From Aliivibrio_A sp016764915 (GTDB lineage: Bacteria; Pseudomonadota; Gammaproteobacteria; Enterobacterales; Vibrionaceae), in NCBI GenBank assembly GCA_965224595.1, contig OZ245057.1, positions 62,001 to 126,000 on the forward strand: a stretch of 64,000 bases of DNA, read 5' to 3'. A program made the translations under genes and the position numbers. The notes under the pieces are model-generated. The model was not told the DNA's origin. It was given only the letters and a program-made list of their open reading frames with translations, and searched no databases. This document shows positions 26,904 to 36,266 of this stretch, piece by piece. Within the stretch, counting starts at the first letter, position 1; each line of letters opens with the position of its first letter.

Positions 26904-27956
26904 TTACGAATTACGTCGAGCGGTAACAGAGTCGGCAAGTTGATTCAGTAATTTTTCCGTATCACTCCAACCAATACAAGCATCTGTAACACTTTGTCCA
27001 TAGGTTTCGACTTTGCCATCAACGATATCTTGTCGGCCTTCAACAAGGTGACTTTCAACCATGACACCAAAGATAGAGTTATCTCCATTGGCCATCTGAG
27101 CGCCAACATCTTCAGAAACAATTAACTGACGTTCAAACTTCTTGCTGCTGTTTGCATGAGAAAAATCGATCATTATTTTTTGTGGTAACTTTGACGCTTT
27201 AAGTTGATAGTTGATATCAGCAACATGTTCTGCACTGTAGTTCGGCCCCTTTCCGCCACGTAAAATAATGTGACAGTCTGGATTCCCCTTGGTTTCAACA
27301 ATCGCAGAGTGGCCAAACTTAGTCACTGATAAGAAGTGATGAGGTGCTTCAGCAGAACGAATCGCATCGGTGGCGATTTTAATATTGCCATCAGTGCCAT
27401 TTTTGAAACCAACCGGACATGAGAGCCCTGAAGACAGTTCTCTATGTACCTGAGACTCAGTGGTACGTGCACCAATCGCGCCCCAACTGATAAGATCGGC
27501 CATATACTGTGGAGTGATCATATCTAAAAATTCACTGGCGGTTGGCATTCCCATATCAGTAAGATCAAGCAGTAATTTTCGGCCAATTCTCAGTCCGTCA
27601 TTTAGTTTAAAGCTATCATTCATGTATGGGTCATTAATTAATCCTTTCCAACCAACAGTCGTACGTGGCTTTTCAAAATACACACGCATGACAATCTCTA
27701 AGCGATCACTCAGTTGGTCACGTAACACTTTTAACTTCTTTCCATACTCAATTGCCGCTTCTGGATCATGAATGGAGCATGGGCCAACAACAACCAATAA
27801 ACGGTCATCATTATCATTGAGAATATTGTGTATCGCTTTACGAGCAGCAAATACAGTGTCCGCAGCCTGTTCTGTTGCAGGAAAACGTTCTAATATTGCA
27901 ATTGGTGGTAAAAGCTCTTTAATCTTGTTAATTCTTAAATCATCATTCTGGTGCAT
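26904..27956 (-). CDS. aroG: 3-deoxy-7-phosphoheptulonate (DAHP) synthase
   Basis: A 350-residue class I DAHP synthase, the same length as E. coli AroG. It condenses phosphoenolpyruvate with erythrose 4-phosphate, the first step of aromatic amino acid synthesis. Motifs: VVVGPCSIHDP, MRVYFEKPRTTVGWKGLI, WGAIGARTTESQ, GFKNGTDG, IILRGGKGPNYS, DFSHANSSK and VMVESHLVEG. The ATG at 27956 has AGGAAG 6 nt upstream and yields an N-terminus QNDDLRI like AroG; the longer in-frame opening at 27983 lacks this. The N-terminal region most resembles the phenylalanine-sensitive isozyme, but inhibitor specificity is inferred. Confidence 0.95.
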   Translation of the reverse strand: MHQNDDLRINKIKELLPPIAILERFPATEQAADTVFAARKAIHNILNDNDDRLLVVVGPCSIHDPEAAIEYGKKLKVLRDQLSDRLEIVMRVYFEKPRTTVGWKGLINDPYMNDSFKLNDGLRIGRKLLLDLTDMGMPTASEFLDMITPQYMADLISWGAIGARTTESQVHRELSSGLSCPVGFKNGTDGNIKIATDAIRSAEAPHHFLSVTKFGHSAIVETKGNPDCHIILRGGKGPNYSAEHVADINYQLKASKLPQKIMIDFSHANSSKKFERQLIVSEDVGAQMANGDNSIFGVMVESHLVEGRQDIVDGKVETYGQSVTDACIGWSDTEKLLNQLADSVTARRNS

Positions 27957-28213
27957 GCTCATCTTCCTAGTAATCTTGGCCACTTATACTGTGTGTACTT
28001 TTTTTTAATTACAATTAACTTATCTGCTTAGCCGCTATAGTGCAACGATTAAATGCAACAAAACACACTCTTAATGATTACAGAGTGGCTAATAGCTATT
28101 TATCATTACTTTCCAAATTCGTTATCTGTCATTACCTTTTATTCACATATATACTTTGTATTTATTCCATTAAGTTTATAGTATCTAATAAAAAACATTG
28201 GTAGGAGTATTAT

Positions 28214-28969
28214 GTGTTTGAATGCAATAAATTATCACCTTCGGAACAGCCTGTAATCCAATGCAAAAATCTCAATAAATGGTTTGGTGACTTTCAAGCA
28301 CTTAAGCAGATTGATCTCTCAGTTGCTCAGGGTGAGAAGCTAGTGATCTGTGGTCCTTCGGGTTCAGGTAAATCTACACTCATTCGTTGCATAAATGGAC
28401 TTGAGTCTTTCGATTCTGGTCAACTTTCCCTCTTTCAATCAAGCGACACTGCAGTCATTCATAAAAGCGGTCGTATTGGTATGGTATTCCAACACTTTAA
28501 TCTATTCCCTCATATGACCGTGTTGGATAACTTAATATTAGCCCCGATGCGAACCCTTAACATGTTGCGAGCAGATGCTATTGAGCATGCTTTAACCATT
28601 TTAAAACGCGTGAATATCTCAGAACAGGCTCACAAATATCCTAACAAACTCTCTGGAGGTCAACAGCAGCGTGTCGCAATTGCTCGGTCACTTTGTATGA
28701 AGCCTGATATTTTACTGTTTGATGAGCCCACCTCAGCGCTAGACCCTGAAATGATCAGTGAAGTGCTTGATGTTATGTGTGACCTGGCAGAGGAAGGAAT
28801 GACGATGGTGTGTGTGACACACGAAATGGGCTTTGCAAAAAAGGTCGCTGATCGCGTCATTTTTATGGATGAAGGCGAAATTATAGAAATTGCACCACCA
28901 CAGCAACTGTTTGATAATCCGCAGCACCGCCGTACCCAACAATTTTTAAATCAGATACTAAGTTACTGA
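28214..28969 (+). CDS. Polar amino acid ABC transporter, ATP-binding protein
   Basis: A 251-residue GlnQ/ArtP-type ATPase: Walker A GPSGSGKST, signature LSGGQQQRVAIARSL, Walker B ILLFDEPTSALDPE and the switch His in VTHEMGFA. The start is a GTG at 28214 with a GTAGGAG site 7 nt upstream; the ATG two bases earlier is out of frame and quickly closed. First gene of a four-gene operon (ATPase, permease, binding protein, second permease). The permease follows after 1 nt. Confidence 0.95.
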   Translation: MFECNKLSPSEQPVIQCKNLNKWFGDFQALKQIDLSVAQGEKLVICGPSGSGKSTLIRCINGLESFDSGQLSLFQSSDTAVIHKSGRIGMVFQHFNLFPHMTVLDNLILAPMRTLNMLRADAIEHALTILKRVNISEQAHKYPNKLSGGQQQRVAIARSLCMKPDILLFDEPTSALDPEMISEVLDVMCDLAEEGMTMVCVTHEMGFAKKVADRVIFMDEGEIIEIAPPQQLFDNPQHRRTQQFLNQILSY

Positions 28970-28970
28970 T

Positions 28971-29768
28971 ATGAACAAGGGATTAGCATTTTTTAAACCT
29001 GCATTGCTCGCTTTAGGTCAAATAATCATTTTGTTTTCTAGCATTGTTTACATTATAAACAGTGGCGCTCAAGTGATGGGGTATTCATGGCAATGGGATC
29101 GTGTTCCCGATTTTATACTGGTATACGAAGATGGAGAGTGGTGGGCGACAGAGTTATTAAGTGGTTTATGGGTAACTATGCAGATTTCATTTTTTAGCCT
29201 GTTCGCCACTTTTCTGATCGGGTTAATCACGTCATTGGCAAGAGTATCGTCTTCGATATCCGCCAGGCTGCTCTCTCGTTTGTATATCGAAATAATACGT
29301 AATACGCCACTTTTGGTTCAAATATACATCCTCTATTTTGTATTAGGGCCGGTCATAGGTTTAGACCGTTTCACTACGGCGGTACTCGCATTGGCTCTTT
29401 TTCAAGGCGCTTACACTGCTGAAATATTACGTTCAGGTTTAAATTCGATACCTACTGGACAATTTGAAGCGTGCCGTACTTTAGGTTTATCATCGTTTTC
29501 AACTTACTATTACGTAATACTACCGCAAGTGATTCAACGAACCTTGCCACCACTTACCAATGAAATTGTATCTTTAGTTAAAAACTCATCGATTGTCAGT
29601 GTAATGGCCATCTTTGATTTAACCACAGAAGGAAGAAACATAATCGCAGACACGGCTATGCCTTTCGAGATTTGGTTCACTGTCGCCATTATCTATCTCT
29701 GTTTGACAGTCACTATTTCATTTTTTGCAGCTCAACTTGAAACAAAGCTCGGCGCCCATTGGCGCTAA
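28971..29768 (+). CDS. Polar amino acid ABC transporter permease 1
   Basis: A 265-residue HisMQ-type permease with a hydrophobic N-terminus, a core region beginning GLWVTMQISFFSLFATFLIG, and the EAA-like loop for ATPase contact (ILRSGLNSIPTGQFEACRTLGLS). It has the usual IEIIRNTPLLVQIY segment of amino-acid permeases. It begins 1 nt after the ATPase stop. It would pair with the second permease downstream as a heterodimer in the inner membrane. Confidence 0.93.
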   Translation: MNKGLAFFKPALLALGQIIILFSSIVYIINSGAQVMGYSWQWDRVPDFILVYEDGEWWATELLSGLWVTMQISFFSLFATFLIGLITSLARVSSSISARLLSRLYIEIIRNTPLLVQIYILYFVLGPVIGLDRFTTAVLALALFQGAYTAEILRSGLNSIPTGQFEACRTLGLSSFSTYYYVILPQVIQRTLPPLTNEIVSLVKNSSIVSVMAIFDLTTEGRNIIADTAMPFEIWFTVAIIYLCLTVTISFFAAQLETKLGAHWR

Positions 29769-29788
29769 TTATATGGAGATAAAATTTT

Positions 29789-30589
29789 ATGTTACGACTA
29801 TTTACCACTATTTGTACCACTCTAATTATTCTTACTTTATCACCCCAAGGCATGGCTAAATCTGAATTGGATTTAATGCAAGAAAGAGGTGTTATCAAGG
29901 TTGGAATGTCAACTTTTGTACCATGGGCGATGCGTAATAAACAGGGAGAATTGGTAGGTTTTGAGATTGATGTGGCTAAAAGACTTGCTAAGGATACTGG
30001 CTTAAAAATACAATTTGTGCCTACCGCTTGGGATGGGATCATTCCTTCCCTTCAAGCAGAGAAGTTTGACGTAATCATCGGTGGCATGACCATTACAGAA
30101 CAACGAGCCAAAGGAGTCCTCTTTACATCTCCATACTCGCACTCGGGAACCAAGGTCGCGGTGAATAAACAGCTTTTGCCCGACTTGACTGAATTGAAGC
30201 AGCTCAATTCACGTAAAATAAAAATTGCAGTAAGACGCGGGGCTGTTTCGGTTACCGCTGCAAAGAGTCACTTCCCAAAAGCCAAACTATTACAATTTGA
30301 TGATGATGCTCAAGCATTTCAAGAAGTGTTAAATGGCAACGCACATGCTGTTATCGCTTCAACACCAAAACCAGAGCAAGAGTCGATCACTTTCTCTGAT
30401 ATTCTCTATCTCCCATTTAGTCAAAGCTTATCACAAGGCAACGAAGCATTTGCAGTACGCTTAGGTGAAGAGGATAAGAAACACTTTTTCAATGTCTGGA
30501 TAAAGGCTCGAACTGAGGATGGTTGGTTGCAGGAGCGCTACGACTATTGGTTCACTACGTTAGATTGGAAAGATCAACTTACCAAGTGA
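29789..30589 (+). CDS. Polar amino acid ABC transporter, substrate-binding protein
   Basis: A 266-residue family 3 periplasmic binding protein with a signal peptide (MLRLFTTICTTLIILTLSPQ, cut near GMA-KS). The family signature GFEIDVAKRLA is followed by WDGIIPSLQAEKFDVIIGGMTITEQRAK, and the ligand-contact Arg of RRGAVSV is present. It captures an amino acid for the flanking permeases; which one cannot be told. It is placed between the two permease genes, a less common order. A GGAG site precedes the ATG. Confidence 0.94.
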   Translation: MLRLFTTICTTLIILTLSPQGMAKSELDLMQERGVIKVGMSTFVPWAMRNKQGELVGFEIDVAKRLAKDTGLKIQFVPTAWDGIIPSLQAEKFDVIIGGMTITEQRAKGVLFTSPYSHSGTKVAVNKQLLPDLTELKQLNSRKIKIAVRRGAVSVTAAKSHFPKAKLLQFDDDAQAFQEVLNGNAHAVIASTPKPEQESITFSDILYLPFSQSLSQGNEAFAVRLGEEDKKHFFNVWIKARTEDGWLQERYDYWFTTLDWKDQLTK

Positions 30590-30624
30590 TAATTAACCAT
30601 AATAACGTTATCTGAAGGAGCATA

Positions 30625-31521
30625 ATGAAAGCATCATCAGCACCCATTACAAGCAAACAGCTACATTTTACTTTGTTGGATGGTATTGTTATTGCTTTTT
30701 TAGTAGCGTTAGCATATTGGTTCTATTATCGAACTGCCACTGGTTTAAATTACCATTGGCAGTGGCTTAATGCTTTTGAACTTATTTTCACCTCCAGTAG
30801 TAACGGGGGGACTCCCTACTTTTTTCAGGGTGTCATTGCCACCATTAGGCTCAGTTTATGGGGTGTTATTTTTGCTTCCATAGTTGGAGTAGCTGTTGGC
30901 ATTGCTCGACTTTCAACCATTCGTTTTATACGTATAATTGCTACGACTTACGTTCAGTTAATTCGTAATATTCCACCACTCGTCTTTGTATTTATTTTCT
31001 ATTTTTTTATTTCTAATCAACTTGTACCACTACTAGGTTTAGATACTCTATTGCGCTATCACTCCGGTGAAATCAATGGATTACAAATGTTTCTATTTGG
31101 GCCTTCTCATTTATGGGAGAACTTAGTGTCAGGTGTCTTGTGCGTTGGTTTTATATCTGCTGCCTACATTGCTGAAGTGGTTCGTTCTGGATATAACGCC
31201 GTTGATAAAGGGCAATGGGAAGCATCACAAAGTTTAGGTTTATCACGTTGGTCTCGTTTTCGATATGTTATTGCACCACAAGTGCTTGCAGCCATTGTTC
31301 CCTCATTAGCTGGCCAATTCATATCATTAATAAAAGATTCATCAATTATCTCTTTAATCTCTATTCAAGAACTCACTTTCGTAGGCACAGAAATCGCTAA
31401 TTCATCCGGTATGGTTTTCGAAATATGGCTATTGGTGGGGCTTGGGTATTTAGTGCTTTGTTTATCCATTTCCTCCATGTTTTCTTACATTGAGCATAGA
31501 AGTCAGCGTTATAAAAGATAA
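30625..31521 (+). CDS. Polar amino acid ABC transporter permease 2
   Basis: A 298-residue HisMQ-type permease, longer at the N-terminus than its partner. It has YFFQGVIATIRLSLWGVIFA, QLIRNIPPLVFVFIFYFF and the ATPase-contact loop VVRSGYNAVDKGQWEASQSLGLS. A strong AAGGAG site precedes the ATG. Last gene of the operon; no clear terminator hairpin follows within the 180-nt gap. Confidence 0.93.
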   Translation: MKASSAPITSKQLHFTLLDGIVIAFLVALAYWFYYRTATGLNYHWQWLNAFELIFTSSSNGGTPYFFQGVIATIRLSLWGVIFASIVGVAVGIARLSTIRFIRIIATTYVQLIRNIPPLVFVFIFYFFISNQLVPLLGLDTLLRYHSGEINGLQMFLFGPSHLWENLVSGVLCVGFISAAYIAEVVRSGYNAVDKGQWEASQSLGLSRWSRFRYVIAPQVLAAIVPSLAGQFISLIKDSSIISLISIQELTFVGTEIANSSGMVFEIWLLVGLGYLVLCLSISSMFSYIEHRSQRYKR

Positions 31522-31615
31522 CCACAGCAGTGTTTATCCAATATATACCAGCCAAATATTAGATATTGCTTTCATTGCTAACAGGTGATGTCGTTATCAT
31601 ATTTGACATAAATAG

Positions 31616-31630
31616 TGGCTTATTTATTGC
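31616..31630 (+). promoter_or_regulatory. Candidate sigma-54 promoter before the beta-barrel gene
   Basis: TGGCTTATTTATTGC has GG and GC exactly 10 nt apart, with TGGC at -24 and TTGC at -12. It would start RNA near 31642, about 60 nt before the beta-barrel ATG at 31703. Eight fixed bases match by chance roughly once per 65 kb per strand, so the support is position plus motif only. Confidence 0.45.
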
Positions 31631-31702
31631 TTGTTAAAGAACAAATCATGAACTTATGTTAATTTTGACACTCACGTATTCATTCAAACAACGGATTTAT
31701 TT

Positions 31703-32248
31703 ATGTATTTAACGCCAATAAAAAAAATATCACCATTTATAATAGTGCTGACTCTATTATGTTCAAATCCTGCATTGGCCGAAAATTTTAGTTACAACTT
31801 CGTTGAAGCACGTATTGGTGGAAGCCCATCAACATTTGGTGGTCAATTAAGTGGGTATATCACTGAGAATTCACACTTTATTCTTAGAATGGACTCAGAG
31901 TTTTCTGGGGATTGGGACCTTGCAGCAGGCGCTGGCTTTAATGGCCCGTTAAATGAATTCAGTGATGTCACAGGTCAAATTTTACTTCACAATGTAAAAT
32001 CAAGTGGCAGTGACAAAATTGGTGACGAAAACCTGACTGAAATAAATGTTGGAATGAGGGCGTGGGTATTACCGCAAATAGAAGTAGGCGGTAACGTAGG
32101 TCAATTAATTGACAGCGATGAGACACAGTTTATTGGCAGTGCACATTTTAGATTCCATTCAACGGATCAGCTTTCTATTGGTGCCGAAGCAAAGTTTCAT
32201 GGTGTTTATGGCTCGCAAATAATAATGACCGCACGCTTTCTTTACTAG
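31703..32248 (+). CDS. Predicted outer-membrane beta-barrel protein, unknown function
   Basis: A 181-residue protein with a clear signal peptide (LLCSNPALA then ENFSYN). The mature part alternates hydrophobic and polar residues in short strands and ends in MTARFLY, an aromatic C-terminal residue as recognised by the BAM machinery. The size suits an eight-stranded barrel of the OmpX/OmpA class. I do not recognise a named family. It stands alone with its own terminator, and a sigma-54-like sequence lies upstream. Confidence 0.8.
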   Translation: MYLTPIKKISPFIIVLTLLCSNPALAENFSYNFVEARIGGSPSTFGGQLSGYITENSHFILRMDSEFSGDWDLAAGAGFNGPLNEFSDVTGQILLHNVKSSGSDKIGDENLTEINVGMRAWVLPQIEVGGNVGQLIDSDETQFIGSAHFRFHSTDQLSIGAEAKFHGVYGSQIIMTARFLY

Positions 32249-32265
32249 TACAAACTAAACAACAG

Positions 32266-32303
32266 ATAGAAATAGGGTCTGTATCTTCATACCCTATTTC
32301 TAT
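32266..32303. terminator. Bidirectional terminator between beta-barrel gene and retropepsin lipoprotein gene
   Basis: A perfect 13-bp stem (ATAGAAATAGGGT with ACCCTATTTCTAT) and 12-nt loop between two convergent genes. Flanks are A/T-rich; the long stem supports termination on both strands. Confidence 0.75.
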
Positions 32304-32310
32304 TATCACC

Positions 32311-32973
32311 CTATTTAATTGCCACTTTAGGTTGAACATACTTTTTACTAACATCAACTACTGCAATGTCTCTAAAAAAACTACGACCCATCAGCATGCC
32401 AAAATTCAAATGTGTTCGATCGGTTAACGTAAATTCTGTATGGACTTTTACGTCACCAACTTGGACCCAAGCAACTATTACTGCTCTTTCTTGCAGTTTA
32501 TTAACATTTGAAGACTGCTTTATTTTCACCCAACGCTCAACAGGCAGAGAGTACTCTTTTGAGCTTTTTTCATTATGCGCGAGTGTAAACTTGACCCAGT
32601 CTTTACCATCTCGCTCAAATCGTTCAATATTATTCGCACTGACAGATGACGTCGTGGCACCGGTATCAATACGTGCCTTAACATTAATATTCAATCCTTT
32701 TATATAAACCCACTCCTGCTCACCTAAAATGAGTTTACCATCACTGGTTTTTACTGATTTAGTAGGTTTGATTACAGGTTGACTCTCTTTTGGTCTTTCT
32801 GCTACAGCCTTATCGTCAGTTTTAATCTCTTCATCAATCTTAACAACATCTTCGCTGCCACTTTTATCAGTACTAATGGGTTCAGGTGTTGAGTCATGCG
32901 TATTATTAGATTCAGGGGTTGTTGAGCAACCAAACAAAAATACAGACAGTGTTAATAATAAATATTTTTTCAT
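32311..32973 (-). CDS. Retropepsin-like aspartic protease lipoprotein (PF05618-type)
   Basis: A 220-residue lipoprotein: the signal ends in a lipobox LFGC with Cys16. A Ser/Glu/Lys-rich linker runs to about residue 80. The domain then contains ARIDTGATTSS, the D103-T-G-A motif of retropepsin-like folds, and GRSFFRDIAVVDV near the end. The family is often annotated as 'ATP-dependent zinc protease', but the DTGA motif points to an aspartic protease fold. Periplasm-facing, probably anchored in the outer membrane. It follows the aminotransferase gene by 22 nt. Target unknown. Confidence 0.85.
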   Translation of the reverse strand: MKKYLLLTLSVFLFGCSTTPESNNTHDSTPEPISTDKSGSEDVVKIDEEIKTDDKAVAERPKESQPVIKPTKSVKTSDGKLILGEQEWVYIKGLNINVKARIDTGATTSSVSANNIERFERDGKDWVKFTLAHNEKSSKEYSLPVERWVKIKQSSNVNKLQERAVIVAWVQVGDVKVHTEFTLTDRTHLNFGMLMGRSFFRDIAVVDVSKKYVQPKVAIK

Positions 32974-32995
32974 TTGTTATCCCTATTAAAAACAA

Positions 32996-34180
32996 TTAAT
33001 TTGAAACAGTGGCTAATGCTTTGGCAACATATTCGATATGTTGTTCTTGAAGCCCTGCAATGTTGATGCGCCCATCCCCAACTGCATATATACCATGGTC
33101 GGTTTTCAGTCGCTCCATCTGTTCTGGTGAAAAACCTGTTACGGTGAACATTCCTTTATGACTGTTGATGAAATCGAATTTATTGTTATTGGTTTCAATT
33201 TGCAGCGCAGTGGTTAATTGTGAACGCAACGAAATTAAACGAGCATGCATATGCTCAATTTCATCTTTCCAGATTGTCGTTAGTTGTTGATCGTTTAATA
33301 TCTTACCAACAATTGCTGCACCGTGATCTGGCGGCATGGTGTAAGTTGCACGAGCCATCTGCAACAGTTGTCCTTTTGCTTTTTGAGCCAGTTTTTGATT
33401 TTGGCCAACTACGATTGCAGCACCTGTACGCTCACGATAGAGACCAAAATTTTTAGAACACGATGTCGCAATAAACATCTGTTCTACTCGGTCTGCCATG
33501 TATCGCATTCCTGCGGCATCCGCTTCTAAACCGTCGCCAAACCCTTGATAGGCAATATCGACAAAGGGAGTGAACCCATTTTTCTGTATCAAATTTGTGA
33601 TGGTCTGCCATATTTCAAAGCTAATATCAGCGCCAGTTGGGTTATGGCAGCAACCATGCAACAACACGACATCTTTAGGTCCTGCATGGGCTAGATCACG
33701 TAGCAGCAGTTCAGTGTCTACTTTTTTGGTTTTTGGGCAAAAATAATGATACTGACGAACTTTGAGACCAGCGGCTTCCATCACAGGTTTATGGTTCACA
33801 TAGCTGGGATTACTGATCCAAATAGTACTGTCTGGTTGCGCTACTTTTATTAAATCTCCCAACATACGAAGTGCACCACTTGCACCTGGGGTTTGAATGG
33901 CAGATAAACGTGTGTAAGCAGAAGTATCCTTTAACAGAAGATCAACCATACTTTGATTGAATATTTCGCAACCAGCTAGGCCTACATAAGCTTTAGTTGT
34001 TTGTTCTGCAAGCACTTGAGTATTTGCCATTTGAACGGCTTTCATGATTGGAGTATTACCCGTATTGTCACGATAAACACCAATGCCAAGATCTACTTTT
34101 TTTGCTCTGTTGTCATTACGGTAAGCAATTGAAAGCGATAAGATAGGGTCTTGAAGAGGAGTTGGCAAATTGCTCAGCAT
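32996..34180 (-). CDS. Aspartate/aromatic aminotransferase (class I, PLP)
   Basis: A 394-residue fold-type I aminotransferase of the AspC/TyrB group. PLP binds Lys243 in SCSKNFGLYRERTG, with the motifs HGCCHNPTGAD and FVDIAYQGFGDG. The late Arg that binds the substrate carboxylate lies in the DGRINIAGL region. It exchanges amino groups between aromatic or acidic amino acids and 2-oxo acids. It differs from E. coli AspC and TyrB around 270-290 (ATYTMPPDHGAAI), so substrate preference is uncertain. An AAGGAT site precedes the ATG. Likely cotranscribed with the retropepsin lipoprotein. Confidence 0.93.
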   Translation of the reverse strand: MLSNLPTPLQDPILSLSIAYRNDNRAKKVDLGIGVYRDNTGNTPIMKAVQMANTQVLAEQTTKAYVGLAGCEIFNQSMVDLLLKDTSAYTRLSAIQTPGASGALRMLGDLIKVAQPDSTIWISNPSYVNHKPVMEAAGLKVRQYHYFCPKTKKVDTELLLRDLAHAGPKDVVLLHGCCHNPTGADISFEIWQTITNLIQKNGFTPFVDIAYQGFGDGLEADAAGMRYMADRVEQMFIATSCSKNFGLYRERTGAAIVVGQNQKLAQKAKGQLLQMARATYTMPPDHGAAIVGKILNDQQLTTIWKDEIEHMHARLISLRSQLTTALQIETNNNKFDFINSHKGMFTVTGFSPEQMERLKTDHGIYAVGDGRINIAGLQEQHIEYVAKALATVSN

Positions 34181-34555
34181 TTAAAACATATCCTTATGAT
34201 CATAATTGCTATTACGTTACCATCTGACGTGACAAAAATCACCTTTTGCTGCCAATTTTCCTTTGTTTTTACTCAATATTGTTAACTAATTGCTAATTAT
34301 ATTGATAACACACCCGCTAATCCTGCCATTCATTCACATACCTCTGCTTATTATTTTTAGCAAATATACATACATTTCAACAAACTCTTTGTAACAACAC
34401 TTTCGTTTTCATTGATTAGCGGCGCATGTTGCATAATTGTAAATAAATATTGATAGAATATTTTATACAATATACTGTGTGTGGGATTCATAAGGACATA
34501 AACAGACATTTTAGTTCATACCAATCGAACTATTACTAGGAAATCGAGGAAGATT
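34181..34555. other. Intergenic region between divergent aminotransferase and oppA
   Basis: 375 nt of AT-rich sequence carrying the promoters of both directions. A perfect 12-bp palindrome TTATGATCATAA at 34194-34205 overlaps the aminotransferase ribosome site. A possible oppA promoter is TTGATA at 34450-34455 and TATACT at 34471-34476, but its 15-nt spacer is short. No RNA gene or small ORF is evident. Confidence 0.5.
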
Positions 34556-36166
34556 ATGAAACTTTGTAAACCGCTTTTATCAGCAGTTATACTCTCTTGT
34601 GTATTCAGTACCAATACGTTCGCCCAGCCTTATCCAGCGGGCACTGTACTAGCTGAAAAACAAGAGATTACTCTTAACAATGGCAATGAAGTTACGTCCA
34701 TTGACCCTGCCAAGCAAGCTGCAGAGCCTGCTTTTAATTTAGGTCGTGACCTTTTTGAAGGTTTGACAATTCAGGACAAACAAGGACGTACTATTCCCGG
34801 CATAGCCAAGAGTTGGGATGTTAACAGCGATAACACTGTTTATACATTTTCCTTGCGTGACTCTTTATGGTCTAACGGCCAACCATTGACGGCTGAAGAT
34901 TTCGTTTATAGCTGGAAGCGTTTGATCGATCCGAATACAGCATCTCCGTATGCATGGTTTGCGGCTATACCTGGAATTAAAAATTCGGCCATGATCATGG
35001 ATGGAAAAATGACGGCCGATCAACTGGGTGTTAAAGCGCTTGATAAACACACCTTTGAAGTGACTCTTGAAAAACCAGTCCCTTTCTTTGTTAAACTTTT
35101 AAGTCACCCTGTTCTGGCGCCGGTAAACAAAGCGGCAGTTGAAAAATATGGTAACCAATGGACTCAGCCTGGCAACATCGTAACCAATGGGGCATTCACT
35201 GTTAAAGAGTGGAAAGTAAACGAAAAAATGGTGATGACTAAAAACAGCAATTATTGGGATGCCGATAATGTTGTGTTAAACAAGATCACTTGGTTACCTA
35301 TTGGAGATGCAAATGTCTCTCTTAATCGCTTCTTAGCCGGTGAGATTGATGAAGCACTTTCTATTCCATCAGCGCAAAAAAACAAATTGCTCAAAGCGCA
35401 CCCTGAAATGGTTCGAGAGACTGGCGCCTCTTTGGGTTCAACATTCTATTATCTGAACACGGCTAAAGGCCCAACAAAAGATGTTCGTGTTCGTAAAGCG
35501 CTCTCTTTTGCTATTGACCGCAAAATAATCACCAATGCCATCGCGAAGAATGGTGGCATCCCAATGTTTACACTCGTGCCACCTCAAACGGATGGTTTTA
35601 AGAGTTTCAAACCTGATTTTGCTAATTGGTCTCAAAAAGAGCGTAATGAAAAGGCTAAGGAACTGATTGCAGAGGCTGGCTACAACAAAAGCAATCCGCT
35701 TAAGTTAACCTTTACGACGCCTACGTTCTCAAAAGACGTGAAAATGGCGACGGCTATGGTCGGCATGTGGAAGCATGTTCTTGGCGCTCAAATTGAAATT
35801 AAGCAGTTAGAACCAAAAGTGTTTTATGCACTAAAAGATCCAGGAAATATCAACCGTGGTGGTTGGACTGCTGATTACAATGAAGCCTCTACGTGGTTAG
35901 ACATCTTTGTTTCGACTGGCGAATACAACGATTCAAAGTACAACAACCCTAAATATGACATGTTAATGAAAAACTCGAAAACTCTTGCTGATCCCTCTCA
36001 GGAGTATATTCAAGCTGAAACACACTTAATCAATGACATGGCTATCATTCCTTTGTACCGCAACGGCGATGATAAATACCTAAGTAACCCGAAAGTCGGC
36101 GGTTATGAGCGTTCAAATCCTGAAAACTCATTCTACCGTAAAAACGTTTATATCATTGCTAAGTAA
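34556..36166 (+). CDS. oppA: Oligopeptide-binding protein OppA
   Basis: A 536-residue family 5 periplasmic binding protein with signal peptide (LSCVFSTNTFA). Signature segments: NNGNEVTSIDPAKQ, LFEGLTIQDKQGRTIPGIAKSW, LRDSLWSNGQPLTAEDFVYSWKRL and VRKALSFAIDRK. It captures short peptides in the periplasm for the OppBC channel. First gene of oppABCDF-aminopeptidase. A hairpin and a complex folded region follow before oppB, probably why oppA is expressed more than the rest. Confidence 0.96.
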   Translation: MKLCKPLLSAVILSCVFSTNTFAQPYPAGTVLAEKQEITLNNGNEVTSIDPAKQAAEPAFNLGRDLFEGLTIQDKQGRTIPGIAKSWDVNSDNTVYTFSLRDSLWSNGQPLTAEDFVYSWKRLIDPNTASPYAWFAAIPGIKNSAMIMDGKMTADQLGVKALDKHTFEVTLEKPVPFFVKLLSHPVLAPVNKAAVEKYGNQWTQPGNIVTNGAFTVKEWKVNEKMVMTKNSNYWDADNVVLNKITWLPIGDANVSLNRFLAGEIDEALSIPSAQKNKLLKAHPEMVRETGASLGSTFYYLNTAKGPTKDVRVRKALSFAIDRKIITNAIAKNGGIPMFTLVPPQTDGFKSFKPDFANWSQKERNEKAKELIAEAGYNKSNPLKLTFTTPTFSKDVKMATAMVGMWKHVLGAQIEIKQLEPKVFYALKDPGNINRGGWTADYNEASTWLDIFVSTGEYNDSKYNNPKYDMLMKNSKTLADPSQEYIQAETHLINDMAIIPLYRNGDDKYLSNPKVGGYERSNPENSFYRKNVYIIAK

Positions 36167-36176
36167 AGCCTAAAAC

Positions 36177-36205
36177 ACAGTCGCTTATTATAGATAAGCG
36201 GCTGT
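36177..36205 (+). terminator. Hairpin after oppA (attenuation or RNA stabilisation)
   Basis: An 11-bp stem ACAGTCGCTTA / TAAGCGGCTGT (one T.G pair) with a 7-nt loop, 10 nt after the oppA stop. No T-run follows, so it more likely protects the oppA mRNA 3' end or causes partial termination than ends transcription. Confidence 0.55.
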
Positions 36206-36213
36206 ATTCAATT

Positions 36214-36266
36214 AATGACCTGCCTGTAATTCAAAGGTCATTTCCGTTACAGGGTTATTTTTCTCC
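36214..36266 (+). promoter_or_regulatory. Interleaved complementary arms between oppA and oppB (pseudoknot or attenuator)
   Basis: Stem A pairs AATGACCT (36214-36221) with AGGTCATT (36235-36242). Stem B pairs CCTGTAA (36223-36229), inside the loop of A, with TTACAGG (36247-36253). Both are perfect, and a T-rich tract (TTATTTTTCT) follows B. The arrangement A-B-A'-B' is that of an H-type pseudoknot or of mutually exclusive hairpins, one resembling a terminator. Confidence 0.5.

Noticed and set aside
34450..34476. TTGATA-N15-TATACT as the oppA promoter
   Set aside because: Spacer of 15 nt is too short for confidence; noted only in the intergenic entry.
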